A stretch of 64,000 nt of DNA from Pseudomonadota bacterium. GTDB lineage: Bacteria; Pseudomonadota; Gammaproteobacteria; Burkholderiales; Burkholderiaceae_C. The notes below the pieces were generated by a model. The model was given only the letters and a program-made list of their open reading frames with translations, made no database searches and had not been told where the DNA came from. Below, one piece after another: positions 9,009 through 18,895 of the stretch. Numbering within the stretch: the stretch's first letter is position 1; every line of letters begins with the position of its first letter. A program made the position numbers and the translations under genes. The stretch is taken from positions 28,879 to 92,878 of the forward strand of contig JAJZAQ010000006.1 in assembly GCA_021799355.1 (NCBI GenBank). Direction: 5' to 3'.

Positions 9009-10084
9009 ACTGGAAAGCCATTCTTTACGATTGGGGTGGCTTGAATAGCGCGCTGTTTCAGCTCGTCAACGAGGCCACGCCGCCGATTTTGATGCCGCTG
9101 GCCTGGATCTTCAGCAACTTCCTAGGCAACTACTGGACTGCGCCCCTGGTGATGCTCGGACTGTGGGCATGGTCAAGATCAACGGCCGAAGCCGAACGCG
9201 CCTTGGCGATTCGGCGGCAGCTTCTTCAATTCGTGGTCGGCTTCGGCATCGCGTTTGCAATAGCCTCCCTCTTGAAACTCTGGCTCGATTTTCCGCGGCC
9301 GGCAGCGGTATTTGGCCAAATGGATCATGTGCTTGGCACAGTGGAAGAGCACTATAGCCTGCCGAGCGGTCATTCCACTTACGCCGCACTTGTTGCCGGG
9401 GCGTTGTGGCCGCTGACAGGTATACGCCACCGATTGGCGTTAGCTGCTTATGTCGTTCTGGTCGGCTGGTCGCGCATTGCTGCGGGCATGCACTTTCCCG
9501 CCGACGTTCTGGCCGGCTGGGGCATCGCCTCCGGCAGCTTGGCGCTTGCCGGCTCGCTGCTGACGATGCGGCTGGGCGCAGGTAGGTTGGTGGGTCTGCG
9601 AGCAGCCGGCATCTGGTACGGCTTGGCTGCTGCGGTTCTACTTGGCGATCAAGTCGCAAAGGCTGTCGTCTTGCTCCTTTTCGGTTATGGCGATCAAGTT
9701 GCCGTAACCCCCTTCTTCAATCTCGTCCATTTGAAGAACAACGGTGCCGCTTTCAGCCTGCTGGCTGGTGCTGGTAGCTGGGCGCGCTTCGGTTTTGCCG
9801 CGCTTGCGCTGGGAGTCTCGCTCTGGCTGATCCGCCTGTTGCGTCAAGGAGTCTCGAAATGGGAAGGCGTTGGTTATTGCCTGATCTTGGGGGGCGCGCT
9901 GGGTAACGCGGTTGACCGCCTGTTGCGAGGGGCTGTAGTCGATTTCCTCGATTTCCATTGGCAGGGAGCACATTGGCCAGCTTTCAATTTGGCTGACGTC
10001 GCAATCTCCCTCGGAGCGGTCTGCTTGCTTGCAGCCGCCGCGCACCAAGGCAAGCCTGCTCCACAGGACCCCGGATACCAATGA
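9005..10084 (+). CDS. pbrBC: PbrBC: PAP2-type undecaprenyl-pyrophosphate phosphatase fused to lipoprotein signal peptidase
   Basis: This 359-residue multi-spanning protein has two enzymes in one chain. The N-terminal half has the PAP2 phosphatase signature: KLWLDFPRP, then PSGHST, then SRIAAGMHFPAD. The C-terminal half (from about residue 205) has signal peptidase II motifs: DQVAKAVV, NNGAAFSLL, GNAVDRLLRGAVVDF and FNLADVAIS, with both catalytic aspartates. In Cupriavidus these are separate genes, pbrB (supplies phosphate that precipitates exported Pb) and pbrC (needed to process PbrB). The ATG overlaps the pbrA stop (ATGA), so pump and phosphatase are co-translated. Confidence 0.9.
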   Translation: MNWKAILYDWGGLNSALFQLVNEATPPILMPLAWIFSNFLGNYWTAPLVMLGLWAWSRSTAEAERALAIRRQLLQFVVGFGIAFAIASLLKLWLDFPRPAAVFGQMDHVLGTVEEHYSLPSGHSTYAALVAGALWPLTGIRHRLALAAYVVLVGWSRIAAGMHFPADVLAGWGIASGSLALAGSLLTMRLGAGRLVGLRAAGIWYGLAAAVLLGDQVAKAVVLLLFGYGDQVAVTPFFNLVHLKNNGAAFSLLAGAGSWARFGFAALALGVSLWLIRLLRQGVSKWEGVGYCLILGGALGNAVDRLLRGAVVDFLDFHWQGAHWPAFNLADVAISLGAVCLLAAAAHQGKPAPQDPGYQ

Positions 10085-10139
10085 GGATTTTAGTGTGATC
10101 AATTCGCAAAATTGGTTTTCACAGGAGCGGCGTTGACTC

Positions 10140-11054
10140 ATGGAACTGCGTCATCTCCGCTGCTTCTTGGCCGTGGCCGAAGAACTCCACTTCGCCCGTG
10201 CGGCCGAGCGGTTGCACATTGACCAGTCACCGTTGTCCCGCACCATCAAAGAACTGGAGGAAGAGCTTGGCGCACACCTTTTCGTTCGCACTACTCGCCG
10301 CACGCAATTGACCCGCGCGGGACGGTTGTTCCTGGAGCACGTTCCGCGTGTCTTTACCGCACTGGAACAGGCCCGCGATAGCGTCAAGTCCGTCACCAAC
10401 GGTTTTCACGGTCAATTGCGCATCGCCTTGTCCGATGGCATCACGCCGTCGCGCCTGCCGGCGCTGTTGGCGCAATGCCGCGAGGAAGACCCCGAGGTTG
10501 AGATTCGCCTGTTCGAGGTACCGCTGGCCCAGCAGATCAAGGGCTTGCACGATGACCTGTACGACGCGGGTTTTTCAATGGCCGAAGACGCGGGCGATGG
10601 CATTGTGGTTACTCTCGCGTGGGAAGACGAATTGATGGTGGCTGTGCCTGCCCGCCATCCCGTGCTCGCCTTCAAGCAGGTTCCACTGAAGGAAGTGCTG
10701 CGCTACCCGCTGGCGCTCGGCGATCCGGCTATCTGCGAGGGCCATGCGCGCCAGGTCGATCGGTTTCTACGTAAGCTCGAACAGGAGCCACTGATCGCGC
10801 AGCGCGTGGCGACCTTCGACGTAATGATGACCCTGGTTTCCGCCGGCCTGGCCTTGGGTCTGGCGGGCGAGGCGCACATAGCTTCCTGCCGCGAGCCAGG
10901 CGTCGTGGCCCGGCGCTTGGCGGGCAAACCGCCAATGCTCACGACCTATCTGCTGCGCCGCGATGCGGAGCCATCCGAGATGCTGGCCCGGTTTATTGAA
11001 CGAGTGGCCTTCATTGATTCGGCAGATGATCTTGGGGCCGCCGATGATTCTTGA
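10140..11054 (+). CDS. traR: TraR, LysR-family regulator of the Tn4371 backbone
   Basis: This 304-residue LysR protein has an N-terminal helix-turn-helix, MELRHLRCFLAVAEELHFA to RAAERLHIDQSPLSRTIKEL. The C-terminal effector-binding domain begins at about residue 90 (GQLRIALSDGITPSRLP). In Tn4371-type ICEs a LysR gene named traR stands next to traG and is thought to control transfer genes. Here it is 55 bp downstream of pbrBC and therefore marks the right end of the cargo. The effector is unknown. Confidence 0.82.
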   Translation: MELRHLRCFLAVAEELHFARAAERLHIDQSPLSRTIKELEEELGAHLFVRTTRRTQLTRAGRLFLEHVPRVFTALEQARDSVKSVTNGFHGQLRIALSDGITPSRLPALLAQCREEDPEVEIRLFEVPLAQQIKGLHDDLYDAGFSMAEDAGDGIVVTLAWEDELMVAVPARHPVLAFKQVPLKEVLRYPLALGDPAICEGHARQVDRFLRKLEQEPLIAQRVATFDVMMTLVSAGLALGLAGEAHIASCREPGVVARRLAGKPPMLTTYLLRRDAEPSEMLARFIERVAFIDSADDLGAADDS

Positions 11055-11079
11055 CCCATCCGATGAAAGGACTGGAACC

Positions 11080-11307
11080 ATGAACAAGGTAGTGCTGCTG
11101 ATGCTGGCCGCTACGCTGAGCGCATGCGGCCCCTCTCAACCTTCGGAAACCGTGGATTTCCTAGTGGCTCATCCCGACCGCATCAAGGAGATCCAGCGCC
11201 AATGCAAAGAGGATCGCGCGAAGGTCGGCGACGAACTCTGCGTGCGCGCCGCCGAAGCCGCCAAACGGCGCTTCTTCGGTGATCGGCCGGAGCAGAAATC
11301 CAAGTAG
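11080..11307 (+). CDS. eexN: EexN-family entry-exclusion lipoprotein
   Basis: This 75-residue protein has a lipoprotein signal ending in the lipobox LSAC, followed by DFLVAHPDRIKEIQRQCK and VGDELCVRAAEAAKRRFF. Two conserved Cys after the lipid-modified one could form a disulfide in the periplasm. It closely resembles the TrbK protein at 18.9 kb in the same element, so it is probably a paralog. Family members block redundant conjugation into a cell already carrying the element. It is probably co-transcribed with traR. Confidence 0.78.
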   Translation: MNKVVLLMLAATLSACGPSQPSETVDFLVAHPDRIKEIQRQCKEDRAKVGDELCVRAAEAAKRRFFGDRPEQKSK

Positions 11308-11523
11308 CCTCGTTGCATACGCTTCGCAGCGACAAAGTTCTCCCTGTTACCTCATCACGCCGCAATGCGCTCGTGTCCGCGGCGTTTGTATTGCTTTCTC
11401 CCCTGCAAGAAATCTGACCTTTTCGGCCTGAATCACCGCCATAACGGCCTTTGACCGGCCTGCACGCACGCCTTGATTCTCAGTGCTGCGGCACCTCCAT
11501 GTGCCGTGACTGGAGGCAGGGTC

Positions 11524-13533
11524 ATGCAAGGGACGAACGTGCTGTTCGGTCAGATCGCCGTGGTGTTCGGCATCGTGATCGCCGGCGTGTGGGCAGCCAC
11601 ACAATGGACAGCCGCCGCCTTGGGCTATCAGCTACGCCTTGGCTCGCCCTGGTTCGACTTTTGGGGCACGCCGATCTACCACCCATGGCGGCTGTTCGAG
11701 TGGTGGTTCTTCTTCGATGCCTACGCGCCGCGCGTCTTTGACATCGGCGGCGCCATCGCGGGCGGCAGTGGCCTGGTGGCCGTGCTGGTGGCCATCAGTA
11801 TGTCGATCTGGCGCTCGCGGCAATCGCGCCTGGTCACGACCTACGGCTCGGCCCGCTGGGCGAATGCAGACGACATTCGCAAAGCTGGCCTCACACAGCC
11901 TGCCGGCGTTTTCCTCGGCCAACACGATCGCCAGTACCTGCGCCATGAAGGGCCTGAACACGTCCTGACCTTTGCGCCCACGCGCAGCGGCAAAGGTGTC
12001 GGCCTGGTGGTACCGACGCTGTTGTCCTGGTCGGCTTCGGCCGTCATCCACGACATCAAGGGCGAGAACTGGCAGATCACCGCAGGCTGGCGTTCGCGTT
12101 TTTCGCATTGCCTGCTGTTCAACCCGACCGATGCGAAGTCGGCGGCCTACAACCCTCTGCTGGAGGTGCGGCGCGGCGCGCATGAAGTGCGCGACGTGCA
12201 GAACATCGCGGACATTCTGGTCGATCCCGAAGGCGCGCTGGAGCGGCGCAACCATTGGGAAAAGACCTCGCACGCGCTGCTGGTCGGGGCCATCCTGCAT
12301 GTGCTCTACGCGGGCGAAGACAAGACGCTGCGCGGCGTCGCCAACTTCCTGTCCGACCCGGCCAGCCCGTTCGAGCTGACCTTGCACCGGATGATGACCA
12401 CGCCGCACCTCGGCGATGGGCCGCATCCGGTCGTCGCATCGGCAGCGCGTGAAGTCCTCAACAAGAGCGACAACGAACGCTCGGGCGTGTTAAGCACCGC
12501 CATGTCGTTCCTCGGCCTGTACCGCGACCCGACCGTGGCCGAAGTCACCTCGCGCTGCGATTGGCGCATCGCCGACCTGATCGCGGCCGAGCATCCGGTG
12601 TCGCTGTACCTTGTGGTGCCGCCTTCGGACATTTCGCGGACGAAGCCGCTCATTCGCTTGATCCTCAACCAGATCGGGCGGCGCCTCACCGAATCGCTCG
12701 ACGGCTCCGATGGCATCGAGCGCCGCCACAAGCTGCTGTTGATGCTTGACGAGTTCCCGGCGCTGGGGCGCCTGGACTTCTTCGAGACGGCGCTGGCCTT
12801 CATGGCGGGCTACGGCATCCGCAGCTTTCTCATCGCGCAGTCGCTCAACCAGATCGACAAGGCGTATGGGCAAAACCACTCCATCCTCGACAACTGCCAT
12901 GTGCGCGTGACGTTCGCCACGAACGACGAGCGCACCGCCAAACGGATCTCCGAGACGCTGGGCACGGCCACCGAGCTGCGCGCCCAGCGCAACTACGCGG
13001 GCCACCGGCTCGCACCGTGGCTGGGCCACCTGATGGTGTCGCGCCAGGAAACCGCGCGCCCGCTGCTGACGCCGGGCGAAGTCATGCAGCTTCCACCCGA
13101 CGAGGCCGTGGTGATGGTGTCCAGCGTGGCACCGATCAAGGCCAAGAAGCTGCGCTACTACGCGGACGCCAATTTCAAGCGCCGCGTGCTGCCGCCGCCC
13201 ACGCTGGCGGACGGGCAGTATGCCGACGCGCCGCCGGCACGCGCCGACGCCTGGAGCGGGCTGGCGATTCCTGCCGTGCCTGCCGCACCAGCCACGGCAT
13301 CCGCCGATGGCCTGGAGAACTTGGGTACGGCCGACGACGGCGGCCCGCGCCGCCAGCCCGAGCTATCCGAAACCGTCGCCTACGACCCCGAATTGGCTGC
13401 GCCCGCGGCCGACCTCGGGCTGCTCGATGACGACGACGATTTGCCGCTTCCCCTCCCGCGCCAGCTTGATCCAGCCATGCAGCGCACGGCCCGGCTGGCT
13501 TCCCTCGACCCCAACGACGGAATCGAGCTATGA
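11524..13533 (+). CDS. traG: TraG/VirD4-family type IV coupling protein
   Basis: This 669-residue inner-membrane ATPase links the relaxosome to the Trb channel. Two or three membrane helices occupy the first 110 residues. Walker A follows as PTRSGKGVGLVVPTLL (about residue 150), and Walker B is LLMLDEFPALG (about 405). The start at 11524 (MQGTNVLFGQ) follows a good GGAGG at 11512; an ATG 51 bases upstream lacks one. The 216 bp before it carries no gene and may hold the transfer-operon promoter, although I could not fix the boxes. The stop overlaps copG by ATGA. Confidence 0.92.
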   Translation: MQGTNVLFGQIAVVFGIVIAGVWAATQWTAAALGYQLRLGSPWFDFWGTPIYHPWRLFEWWFFFDAYAPRVFDIGGAIAGGSGLVAVLVAISMSIWRSRQSRLVTTYGSARWANADDIRKAGLTQPAGVFLGQHDRQYLRHEGPEHVLTFAPTRSGKGVGLVVPTLLSWSASAVIHDIKGENWQITAGWRSRFSHCLLFNPTDAKSAAYNPLLEVRRGAHEVRDVQNIADILVDPEGALERRNHWEKTSHALLVGAILHVLYAGEDKTLRGVANFLSDPASPFELTLHRMMTTPHLGDGPHPVVASAAREVLNKSDNERSGVLSTAMSFLGLYRDPTVAEVTSRCDWRIADLIAAEHPVSLYLVVPPSDISRTKPLIRLILNQIGRRLTESLDGSDGIERRHKLLLMLDEFPALGRLDFFETALAFMAGYGIRSFLIAQSLNQIDKAYGQNHSILDNCHVRVTFATNDERTAKRISETLGTATELRAQRNYAGHRLAPWLGHLMVSRQETARPLLTPGEVMQLPPDEAVVMVSSVAPIKAKKLRYYADANFKRRVLPPPTLADGQYADAPPARADAWSGLAIPAVPAAPATASADGLENLGTADDGGPRRQPELSETVAYDPELAAPAADLGLLDDDDDLPLPLPRQLDPAMQRTARLASLDPNDGIEL

Positions 13534-13994
13534 GCCACTACCGCCTCAACCTGTTCATCCAGCCGGAGCACGCCAAGCGGCTCGATGAGCTGGCCGCCAA
13601 GAAAGGCGTGTCCAAGTCATCCATCGTCGCGGCGGCGCTTGCATCGTGGCTGTCGCCCGATGCCGCCGACCAGCGCGAGGCAGCCATCGCCAAGCGGCTG
13701 GATCGCCTCTCGCGCCAGGCCGAGCGCATGGAGCGCGACCAGAACATCCAGATCGAGACGCTGGCGCTGTTCATTCGCTACTACCTCACGGTCAGCACGC
13801 CAGTCCCCGAAGCGCACCAAGAGGCCGCTCGCGCACAGGGCAAAGCGCGCTTCGAGCAGTTCGTTGAACAGTTGGGTCGCCACCTGCTGCGCGGGCGAAG
13901 CCTGGTGCGCGACGTGGTGGAGGAGCTGCATCCCGACCCGATGCGGATGGAGGACGCGGCGGCAGCCGCGCAAGCGCAGGAGCGTGTGTCATGA
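13530..13994 (+). CDS. CopG-family ribbon-helix-helix protein
   Basis: This 154-residue protein begins [20 protein letters not shown], then [18 protein letters not shown]. That is a ribbon-helix-helix DNA-binding pattern in the first 45 residues, followed by a long charged coiled-coil-like helix. It lies between traG and trbB in Tn4371-type ICEs and probably autoregulates the trb operon. It overlaps both neighbours by ATGA. Confidence 0.82.
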   Translation: MSHYRLNLFIQPEHAKRLDELAAKKGVSKSSIVAAALASWLSPDAADQREAAIAKRLDRLSRQAERMERDQNIQIETLALFIRYYLTVSTPVPEAHQEAARAQGKARFEQFVEQLGRHLLRGRSLVRDVVEELHPDPMRMEDAAAAAQAQERVS

Positions 13995-15043
13995 GCGCCG
14001 TTCCGCAGTCCATGAGTGCCACGTCGCTCGACCGCCGCATCCAGATGCTGCGCACGGCGATGGGGCCGCTGATCGCCGCCGCGCTCGAAGACCCGGACGT
14101 GGTGGAGGTGATGCTGAATCCTGATCGCACCCTTTGGGTGGATCGGCTTTCCAGTGGACGCGCGCCGATGGGCGTGGAACTGCCCGAGGCGGACGGCGAG
14201 CGAATCATCCGCCTTGTCGCCGCCCACGTCGGCGCGGAAGTCCATCGCGGCCAGCCGCTGCTGTCCGCCGAGTTGCCCGAAACGGGCGAACGCTTCGAGG
14301 GCATCTTGCCGCCGGCCGCGCCGGGACCGGCCTTCGCGCTGCGCAAGCGCGCCATCGGCGTGATTCCGCTGGAGCGGTACGTCATCGACGGGATGATGAC
14401 CAGCGCGCAGGCGGGCTTTCTCGTTCGCGCCGTCCGCGAGCGGCAGAACGTCTTGATCGCCGGCGCCACCAGCAGTGGCAAGACCACGCTTGCCAATGCG
14501 TTGCTGGCCGAAATCGCCGCCACCGGCGACCGCGTGCTGGTGCTCGAAGACACGGTGGAACTGCAATGCGCGGCCCGCGACCACGTTCCCCTGCGCACCC
14601 GCGCAGGCGTGGTGTCGATGACCGAACTGGTGCGCTCGTCCATGCGTCTGCGGCCGGATCGCGTCGTCGTCGGCGAGGTGCGCGGCGCCGAGGCGCTGGA
14701 TCTCATCAAGGTGTGGGGCACGGGCCATCCGGGCGGCATCGCCACGATCCATGCCGGCTCCGCATTGGGCGCGCTGCTGCGCCTGGAGCAACTGATTCTC
14801 GAAGTGGCGGTGAACCCGCCGCGTGCGCTGATCGCAGAGGCGGTCAACGTGGTGATCCACATCGCCGGGCGCGGGCGCAAGCGCCGCATCGAGAGCATCG
14901 CCCGCGTCGTCGGCTTCGACGGCGTGGGCTACCAATTGGCGGACGCGCTGGAAACGCCGTTTCCCGAGCTGCCGCCACGTCCCGATGCCGCCCCCGCTGC
15001 GGCGACTTCCCCATCCCCTCACTCACTTGGAGAACTGCCATGA
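13991..15043 (+). CDS. trbB: TrbB, VirB11-type secretion ATPase
   Basis: This 350-residue cytoplasmic hexameric ATPase powers pilus assembly and DNA transfer. The N-terminal domain (about residues 15-130) is followed by Walker [16 protein letters not shown] (about 156-170). Next come the Asp box [12 protein letters not shown], Walker B-like [14 protein letters not shown] and the His box [14 protein letters not shown]. All the motifs are intact. Both ends are linked by ATGA to copG and trbC. Confidence 0.93.
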   Translation: MSAVPQSMSATSLDRRIQMLRTAMGPLIAAALEDPDVVEVMLNPDRTLWVDRLSSGRAPMGVELPEADGERIIRLVAAHVGAEVHRGQPLLSAELPETGERFEGILPPAAPGPAFALRKRAIGVIPLERYVIDGMMTSAQAGFLVRAVRERQNVLIAGATSSGKTTLANALLAEIAATGDRVLVLEDTVELQCAARDHVPLRTRAGVVSMTELVRSSMRLRPDRVVVGEVRGAEALDLIKVWGTGHPGGIATIHAGSALGALLRLEQLILEVAVNPPRALIAEAVNVVIHIAGRGRKRRIESIARVVGFDGVGYQLADALETPFPELPPRPDAAPAAATSPSPHSLGELP

Positions 15044-15423
15044 CGCAGATGACCATTCCTGCTTTCCGTTTTTCTGCAAATCCGGCTTTGCGTCTTGCGC
15101 GGCTGCGCTGCCTGGCCCGCCCTGCGGGGCAAGGGCTGCTGCTGGCCGCGCTGCTGTTGTTCCTGGCCGGAACCGCGCAGGCCGCCGGTTCCTCGATGCC
15201 GTGGGAAGGCCCGCTGCAATCCATCCTCGAATCCATCCAGGGGCCGGTGGCGCGCATCGTCGCGGTCATCATCATCATCGCCACGGGCCTCGCGCTCGCG
15301 TTCGGCGACACGTCCGGCGGATTCCGCAAGCTGATCCAGATCGTCTTCGGCCTGTCCATCGCCTTCGCGGCGTCGAGCTTCTTTCTGTCGTTCTTCAGCT
15401 TCTCCGGCGGGGCCGTCGTATGA
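15040..15423 (+). CDS. trbC: TrbC, prepilin of the conjugative pilus
   Basis: This 127-residue VirB2-like pilin precursor has a long signal peptide. It includes a Leu-rich core (LLLAALLLFLAG) and a likely cleavage site after TAQA at about residue 49. Two hydrophobic helices follow: VARIVAVIIIIATGLALAFG and IVFGLSIAFAASSFFLSFF. Processing and cyclisation would be by TraF. It overlaps trbB and trbD by ATGA. Confidence 0.9.
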   Translation: MTQMTIPAFRFSANPALRLARLRCLARPAGQGLLLAALLLFLAGTAQAAGSSMPWEGPLQSILESIQGPVARIVAVIIIIATGLALAFGDTSGGFRKLIQIVFGLSIAFAASSFFLSFFSFSGGAVV

Positions 15424-15692
15424 GTGCCCCGGACACCTTCGCGGACGGCTTCGAGGTGCCGCTGCATCGCTCGCTGACCGAGCCGATTCTGCTGGGCGGT
15501 GCGCCGCGCACTGTGGCGATCGCCAACGGCACGCTGGCCGCCGCCGTCGGGCTGGGCCTGCAACTGTGGATTCCCGGCGTGGTGCTCTGGATCGTCGGCC
15601 ATTCGCTGGCGGTGTGGGGTGCGCGCGTCGATCCGCAGTTCATGCAGGTCTTCGCCCGGCACATCAAGCACCGCCCGCTGCTGGACGTGTGA
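15420..15692 (+). CDS. trbD: TrbD, VirB3-like inner-membrane protein
   Basis: This 90-residue protein has the VirB3/TrbD pattern. A short cytoplasmic start (FEVPLHRSLTEPILLGG) is followed by two closely spaced membrane helices (about residues 30-65). It ends in a basic tail, FARHIKHRPLLDV. It works with TrbE in the inner-membrane complex. It overlaps trbC by ATGA and is 15 bp from trbE. Confidence 0.88.
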   Translation: MSAPDTFADGFEVPLHRSLTEPILLGGAPRTVAIANGTLAAAVGLGLQLWIPGVVLWIVGHSLAVWGARVDPQFMQVFARHIKHRPLLDV

Positions 15693-15707
15693 GGGGAGGA
15701 CGCCGCG

Positions 15708-18161
15708 ATGCTGAACCTCGCCGAATACCGCCAGCGCCCGGCCTTGCTTGCCGACTGGCTGCCCTGGGCCGGGCTGGTCGCGCCGGGCGTCGTCTTGAAC
15801 AAGGACGGCAGTTTCCAGCGCACGGCCCGGTTTCGCGGGCCTGACCTCGACAGCGCGACGCAAGGCGAGCTGATCGCCACGTCGGCGCGGTTGAACAACG
15901 CGCTGCGCCGCATGGGATCGGGCTGGGCGCTATTCATCGAAGCCGAGCGCCGGCCTGCGGCCGATTATCCGCACTCGGAGTTTCCCGAGCCGCTTTCGTG
16001 GGTGGTGGAGGAAGAACGCCGGGCCGCCTTCGAGGAATCGGGCAATCACTTCGAGAGCGGCTATCACCTGACGCTGCTTTACCTGCCGCCGGAAGAATCC
16101 CGCGCCCGTGCAGCCAAGATGCTCTACGAGAACACGCCGACGAATGGCGTGGGCTGGCGCGAGCGGCTGCAAGCCTTCGTCGCGGAGACGGATCGCGTCT
16201 TTGACCTGCTCGACGGCGTGATGCCGGAAATTGACTGGCTCGATGACGCGCAGACGCTGACCTACCTGCACGCGACCATCTCGACGCGGCGCTATCGCGT
16301 GGGCGTGCCCGAAGTGCCGTTCCACATCGACGCGCTGCTGACAGACTCGCCGCTGGTCGGTGGCCTGGCGCCCATGCTGGGCGACCAGCACCTGCGCGTG
16401 GTGTCGGTGCGGGGTTTCCCGACCTCGACCTGGCCGGGGATTCTGGACGACCTCAATCGCCTCGGCTTTGCCTACCGCTGGAGCACGCGCTTCCTGTGCC
16501 TCGACAAAGCCGAGGCGGAACGGGAGTTGGGACGCCTGCGCCGCCAGTGGTTCGCCAAGCGCAAGAACGTCATCGCGCTGCTGCGCGAAACGATCTTCCA
16601 GCAGGAAAGCCCGCTGGTCGATACCGACGCCAGCAACAAGGCCGCCGATGCCGACGCTGCCTTGCAGGAGCTGGGCGGCGATCAAGTCGCCTTCGGCTAT
16701 CTGACGGCGACCGTCACCGTCATGGACGAGGACGCTGCCGTCGCAGACGAGAAGCTGCGCATGGTGGAGCGCGTCATCCAGGGTCGGGGCTTCGTCACCA
16801 TCCCTGAAACGCTCAATGCCGTGGATGCCTGGCTGTCCTCGCTCCCCGGCAACGCCTACGCCAACGTGCGCCAGCCCATCGTCTCGACGCTGAACTTGGC
16901 GCACATGATGCCGGTGTCGGCGGTATGGGCTGGGCCAGAGAAGAACGACCACCTCGACGGCCCGCCGCTGATCGTCACGCGCACCGATGGCGCGACGCCG
17001 TTCCGGCTGGTGATGCACATCGGCGACGTGGGCCACACGCTGGTCGCGGGACCGACTGGCATGGGCAAGTCGGTCTTGCTCGCCACGCTGGCGATGCAAT
17101 TTCGCCGCTATCGCGGCTCGCGCATCTTCGCCTTCGACATGGGCCGCTCCATGCGGGCCGCGATCCTCGGCCTGGGCGGCGAACACTACGACCTGGGCAC
17201 GGATGGCGAAATCGCCTTCCAGCCGCTCACGCGCATCGACCGTGAGGGCTACCGCACCTGGGCCGCCGAATGGATCGAAGGCCGCTTACTGCATGAAGGC
17301 GTGGCGGTCGGCCCCGACGAGAAGGCGGCTATCTGGTCGGCGCTGGGAAGTCTCGCCGGTGCGCCGGTGGAGCAGCGCACGATGACGGGACTGTCCGTGC
17401 TGCTGCAATCGAACACGCTGCGGCAGGCGCTGTCGCCCTATGTGCTCGGTGGCGCGCACGGCAAGCTGCTGGACGCCGACCACGACCGGCTGGGCATGGC
17501 CGACGTGCAGTGCTTCGAGATGGAGGAGCTGATGCACAGCAAGGCCGCCGTCATGGCCGTGCTGCATTATCTCTTTGCGCGTTTCGATGAACGCTTCGAC
17601 GGGGCGCCCACGCTGCTGATCCTCGATGAAGCGTGGCTGTTCCTCGATGACCCGGTATTTGCCGCGCGTATCCGGCAATGGCTCAAGACGCTCAGGAAAA
17701 AGAACGTCAGCGTCATCTTCTCCACGCAGAGCCTCGCCGACATCAAGGATTCGAGCATCGCGCCCGCGATCGTCGAGAGCTGCGCGAGTCGCATTTTCTT
17801 GCCCAACCCGCAGGCGACCGAGCCGCAGATTCGCACGATTTACGAGGGCTTCGGCCTCAACCGGCGGCAGATCGAGATCGTCGCCACCGCGCAGCCCAAG
17901 CGCGACTACTACTACCAATCCCGCCTCGGCAACCGCCTGTTCGACCTCGACCTGGGGCCGGCGGCTCTGGCGTTTGCGGGCGCTTCCACGCCGCAAGACC
18001 AGCGCGACATGGACGCGGTGCTGGCCGACGCCGGCGTGCCCGGCTTCGCGGGCGCCTGGCTGCGCCATCGCGGCCTCGATTGGGCGGCCGGCCTGCTGCC
18101 CTCGTTCCCCGGCCGCGCGCCGGGTTCCCTTGCTGACCACCCACAGGAGAGCCTGCCATGA
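15708..18161 (+). CDS. trbE: TrbE, VirB4-type ATPase
   Basis: This 817-residue protein is the largest motor ATPase of the Trb channel. An N-terminal CagE/VirB4 domain leads to a C-terminal RecA-like domain. The latter has Walker A VAGPTGMGKSVLLATL (about residue 446) and Walker B LLILDEAWLFLDD (about 634), then FSTQSLADIKDSSIAPAIVE. The ATG at 15708 follows GAGGGGAGG. The stop overlaps trbJ by ATGA. Confidence 0.93.
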   Translation: MLNLAEYRQRPALLADWLPWAGLVAPGVVLNKDGSFQRTARFRGPDLDSATQGELIATSARLNNALRRMGSGWALFIEAERRPAADYPHSEFPEPLSWVVEEERRAAFEESGNHFESGYHLTLLYLPPEESRARAAKMLYENTPTNGVGWRERLQAFVAETDRVFDLLDGVMPEIDWLDDAQTLTYLHATISTRRYRVGVPEVPFHIDALLTDSPLVGGLAPMLGDQHLRVVSVRGFPTSTWPGILDDLNRLGFAYRWSTRFLCLDKAEAERELGRLRRQWFAKRKNVIALLRETIFQQESPLVDTDASNKAADADAALQELGGDQVAFGYLTATVTVMDEDAAVADEKLRMVERVIQGRGFVTIPETLNAVDAWLSSLPGNAYANVRQPIVSTLNLAHMMPVSAVWAGPEKNDHLDGPPLIVTRTDGATPFRLVMHIGDVGHTLVAGPTGMGKSVLLATLAMQFRRYRGSRIFAFDMGRSMRAAILGLGGEHYDLGTDGEIAFQPLTRIDREGYRTWAAEWIEGRLLHEGVAVGPDEKAAIWSALGSLAGAPVEQRTMTGLSVLLQSNTLRQALSPYVLGGAHGKLLDADHDRLGMADVQCFEMEELMHSKAAVMAVLHYLFARFDERFDGAPTLLILDEAWLFLDDPVFAARIRQWLKTLRKKNVSVIFSTQSLADIKDSSIAPAIVESCASRIFLPNPQATEPQIRTIYEGFGLNRRQIEIVATAQPKRDYYYQSRLGNRLFDLDLGPAALAFAGASTPQDQRDMDAVLADAGVPGFAGAWLRHRGLDWAAGLLPSFPGRAPGSLADHPQESLP

Positions 18162-18883
18162 AGAAGCGCCTTATCGCCGCCGCCATCGCGGCCATGCTTT
18201 GCACTGCCACCGCCCATGCGCAATGGGTCGTGGTCGATCCGACGAACCTCGTGCAGAACACGCTGACCGCGATCCGCACGCTGGAGCAGATCAACAACCA
18301 GATCCAGCAGCTTCAGAACGAAGCGCAGATGCTGATGAACCAGGCGCGCAACCTCGCCAGCCTGCCGTCCAGCGTGGTGAACCAGTTGCGCGCCAATCTG
18401 GCGACGACCGAACGGCTGATCGCCCAGGCCAGGGGCTTGGCCTACGACGTGACGAATCTGGATCGGGAGTTCGCGCGCCTGTATCCCGAACAGTACGCCG
18501 CCACCGTCAGCGGCGACCAGATGTACCGCGACGCGCAGGAGCGTTGGCGTAACACGCTCAACGGCTTGCAGACCACCATGCAGATGCAGGCGCAGGTGTC
18601 GCAGAACCTGGGCGAAGACGAAAGCGTGCTGGCCGACCTCGTGGGCAAGAGCCAGTCGGCCGAAGGTGCGTTGCAGGCGATGCAGGCCATGAATCAGTTG
18701 CTGGCCTTGCAGGCCAAGCAGTCGATCCAGTCGCAGCGGCTCCAGATCACGCAAGACCGGGCGGCGTCGCTGGAACTGGCGCGGCAGGCGGCAGCCACGG
18801 AGCGCGCCCGCGAGGTGCGGCGGCGCTTCCTGGGCGACGGCACGCCGTACACGCCGCAGTCCGTGAACTTCTACGGCAACTGA
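18158..18883 (+). CDS. trbJ: TrbJ, VirB5-like periplasmic/pilus-tip protein
   Basis: This 241-residue protein has a clear signal peptide (MKKRLIAAAIAAMLCTATAHA). It continues as a mainly helical, Gln-rich periplasmic protein (LEQINNQIQQLQNEAQMLMN) with coiled-coil character. This is typical of TrbJ/VirB5, which contributes to the pilus and mating-pair contact. It overlaps trbE by ATGA and lies 12 bp from trbK. Confidence 0.88.
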   Translation: MKKRLIAAAIAAMLCTATAHAQWVVVDPTNLVQNTLTAIRTLEQINNQIQQLQNEAQMLMNQARNLASLPSSVVNQLRANLATTERLIAQARGLAYDVTNLDREFARLYPEQYAATVSGDQMYRDAQERWRNTLNGLQTTMQMQAQVSQNLGEDESVLADLVGKSQSAEGALQAMQAMNQLLALQAKQSIQSQRLQITQDRAASLELARQAAATERAREVRRRFLGDGTPYTPQSVNFYGN

Positions 18884-18895
18884 CGGGAGGCCGCC

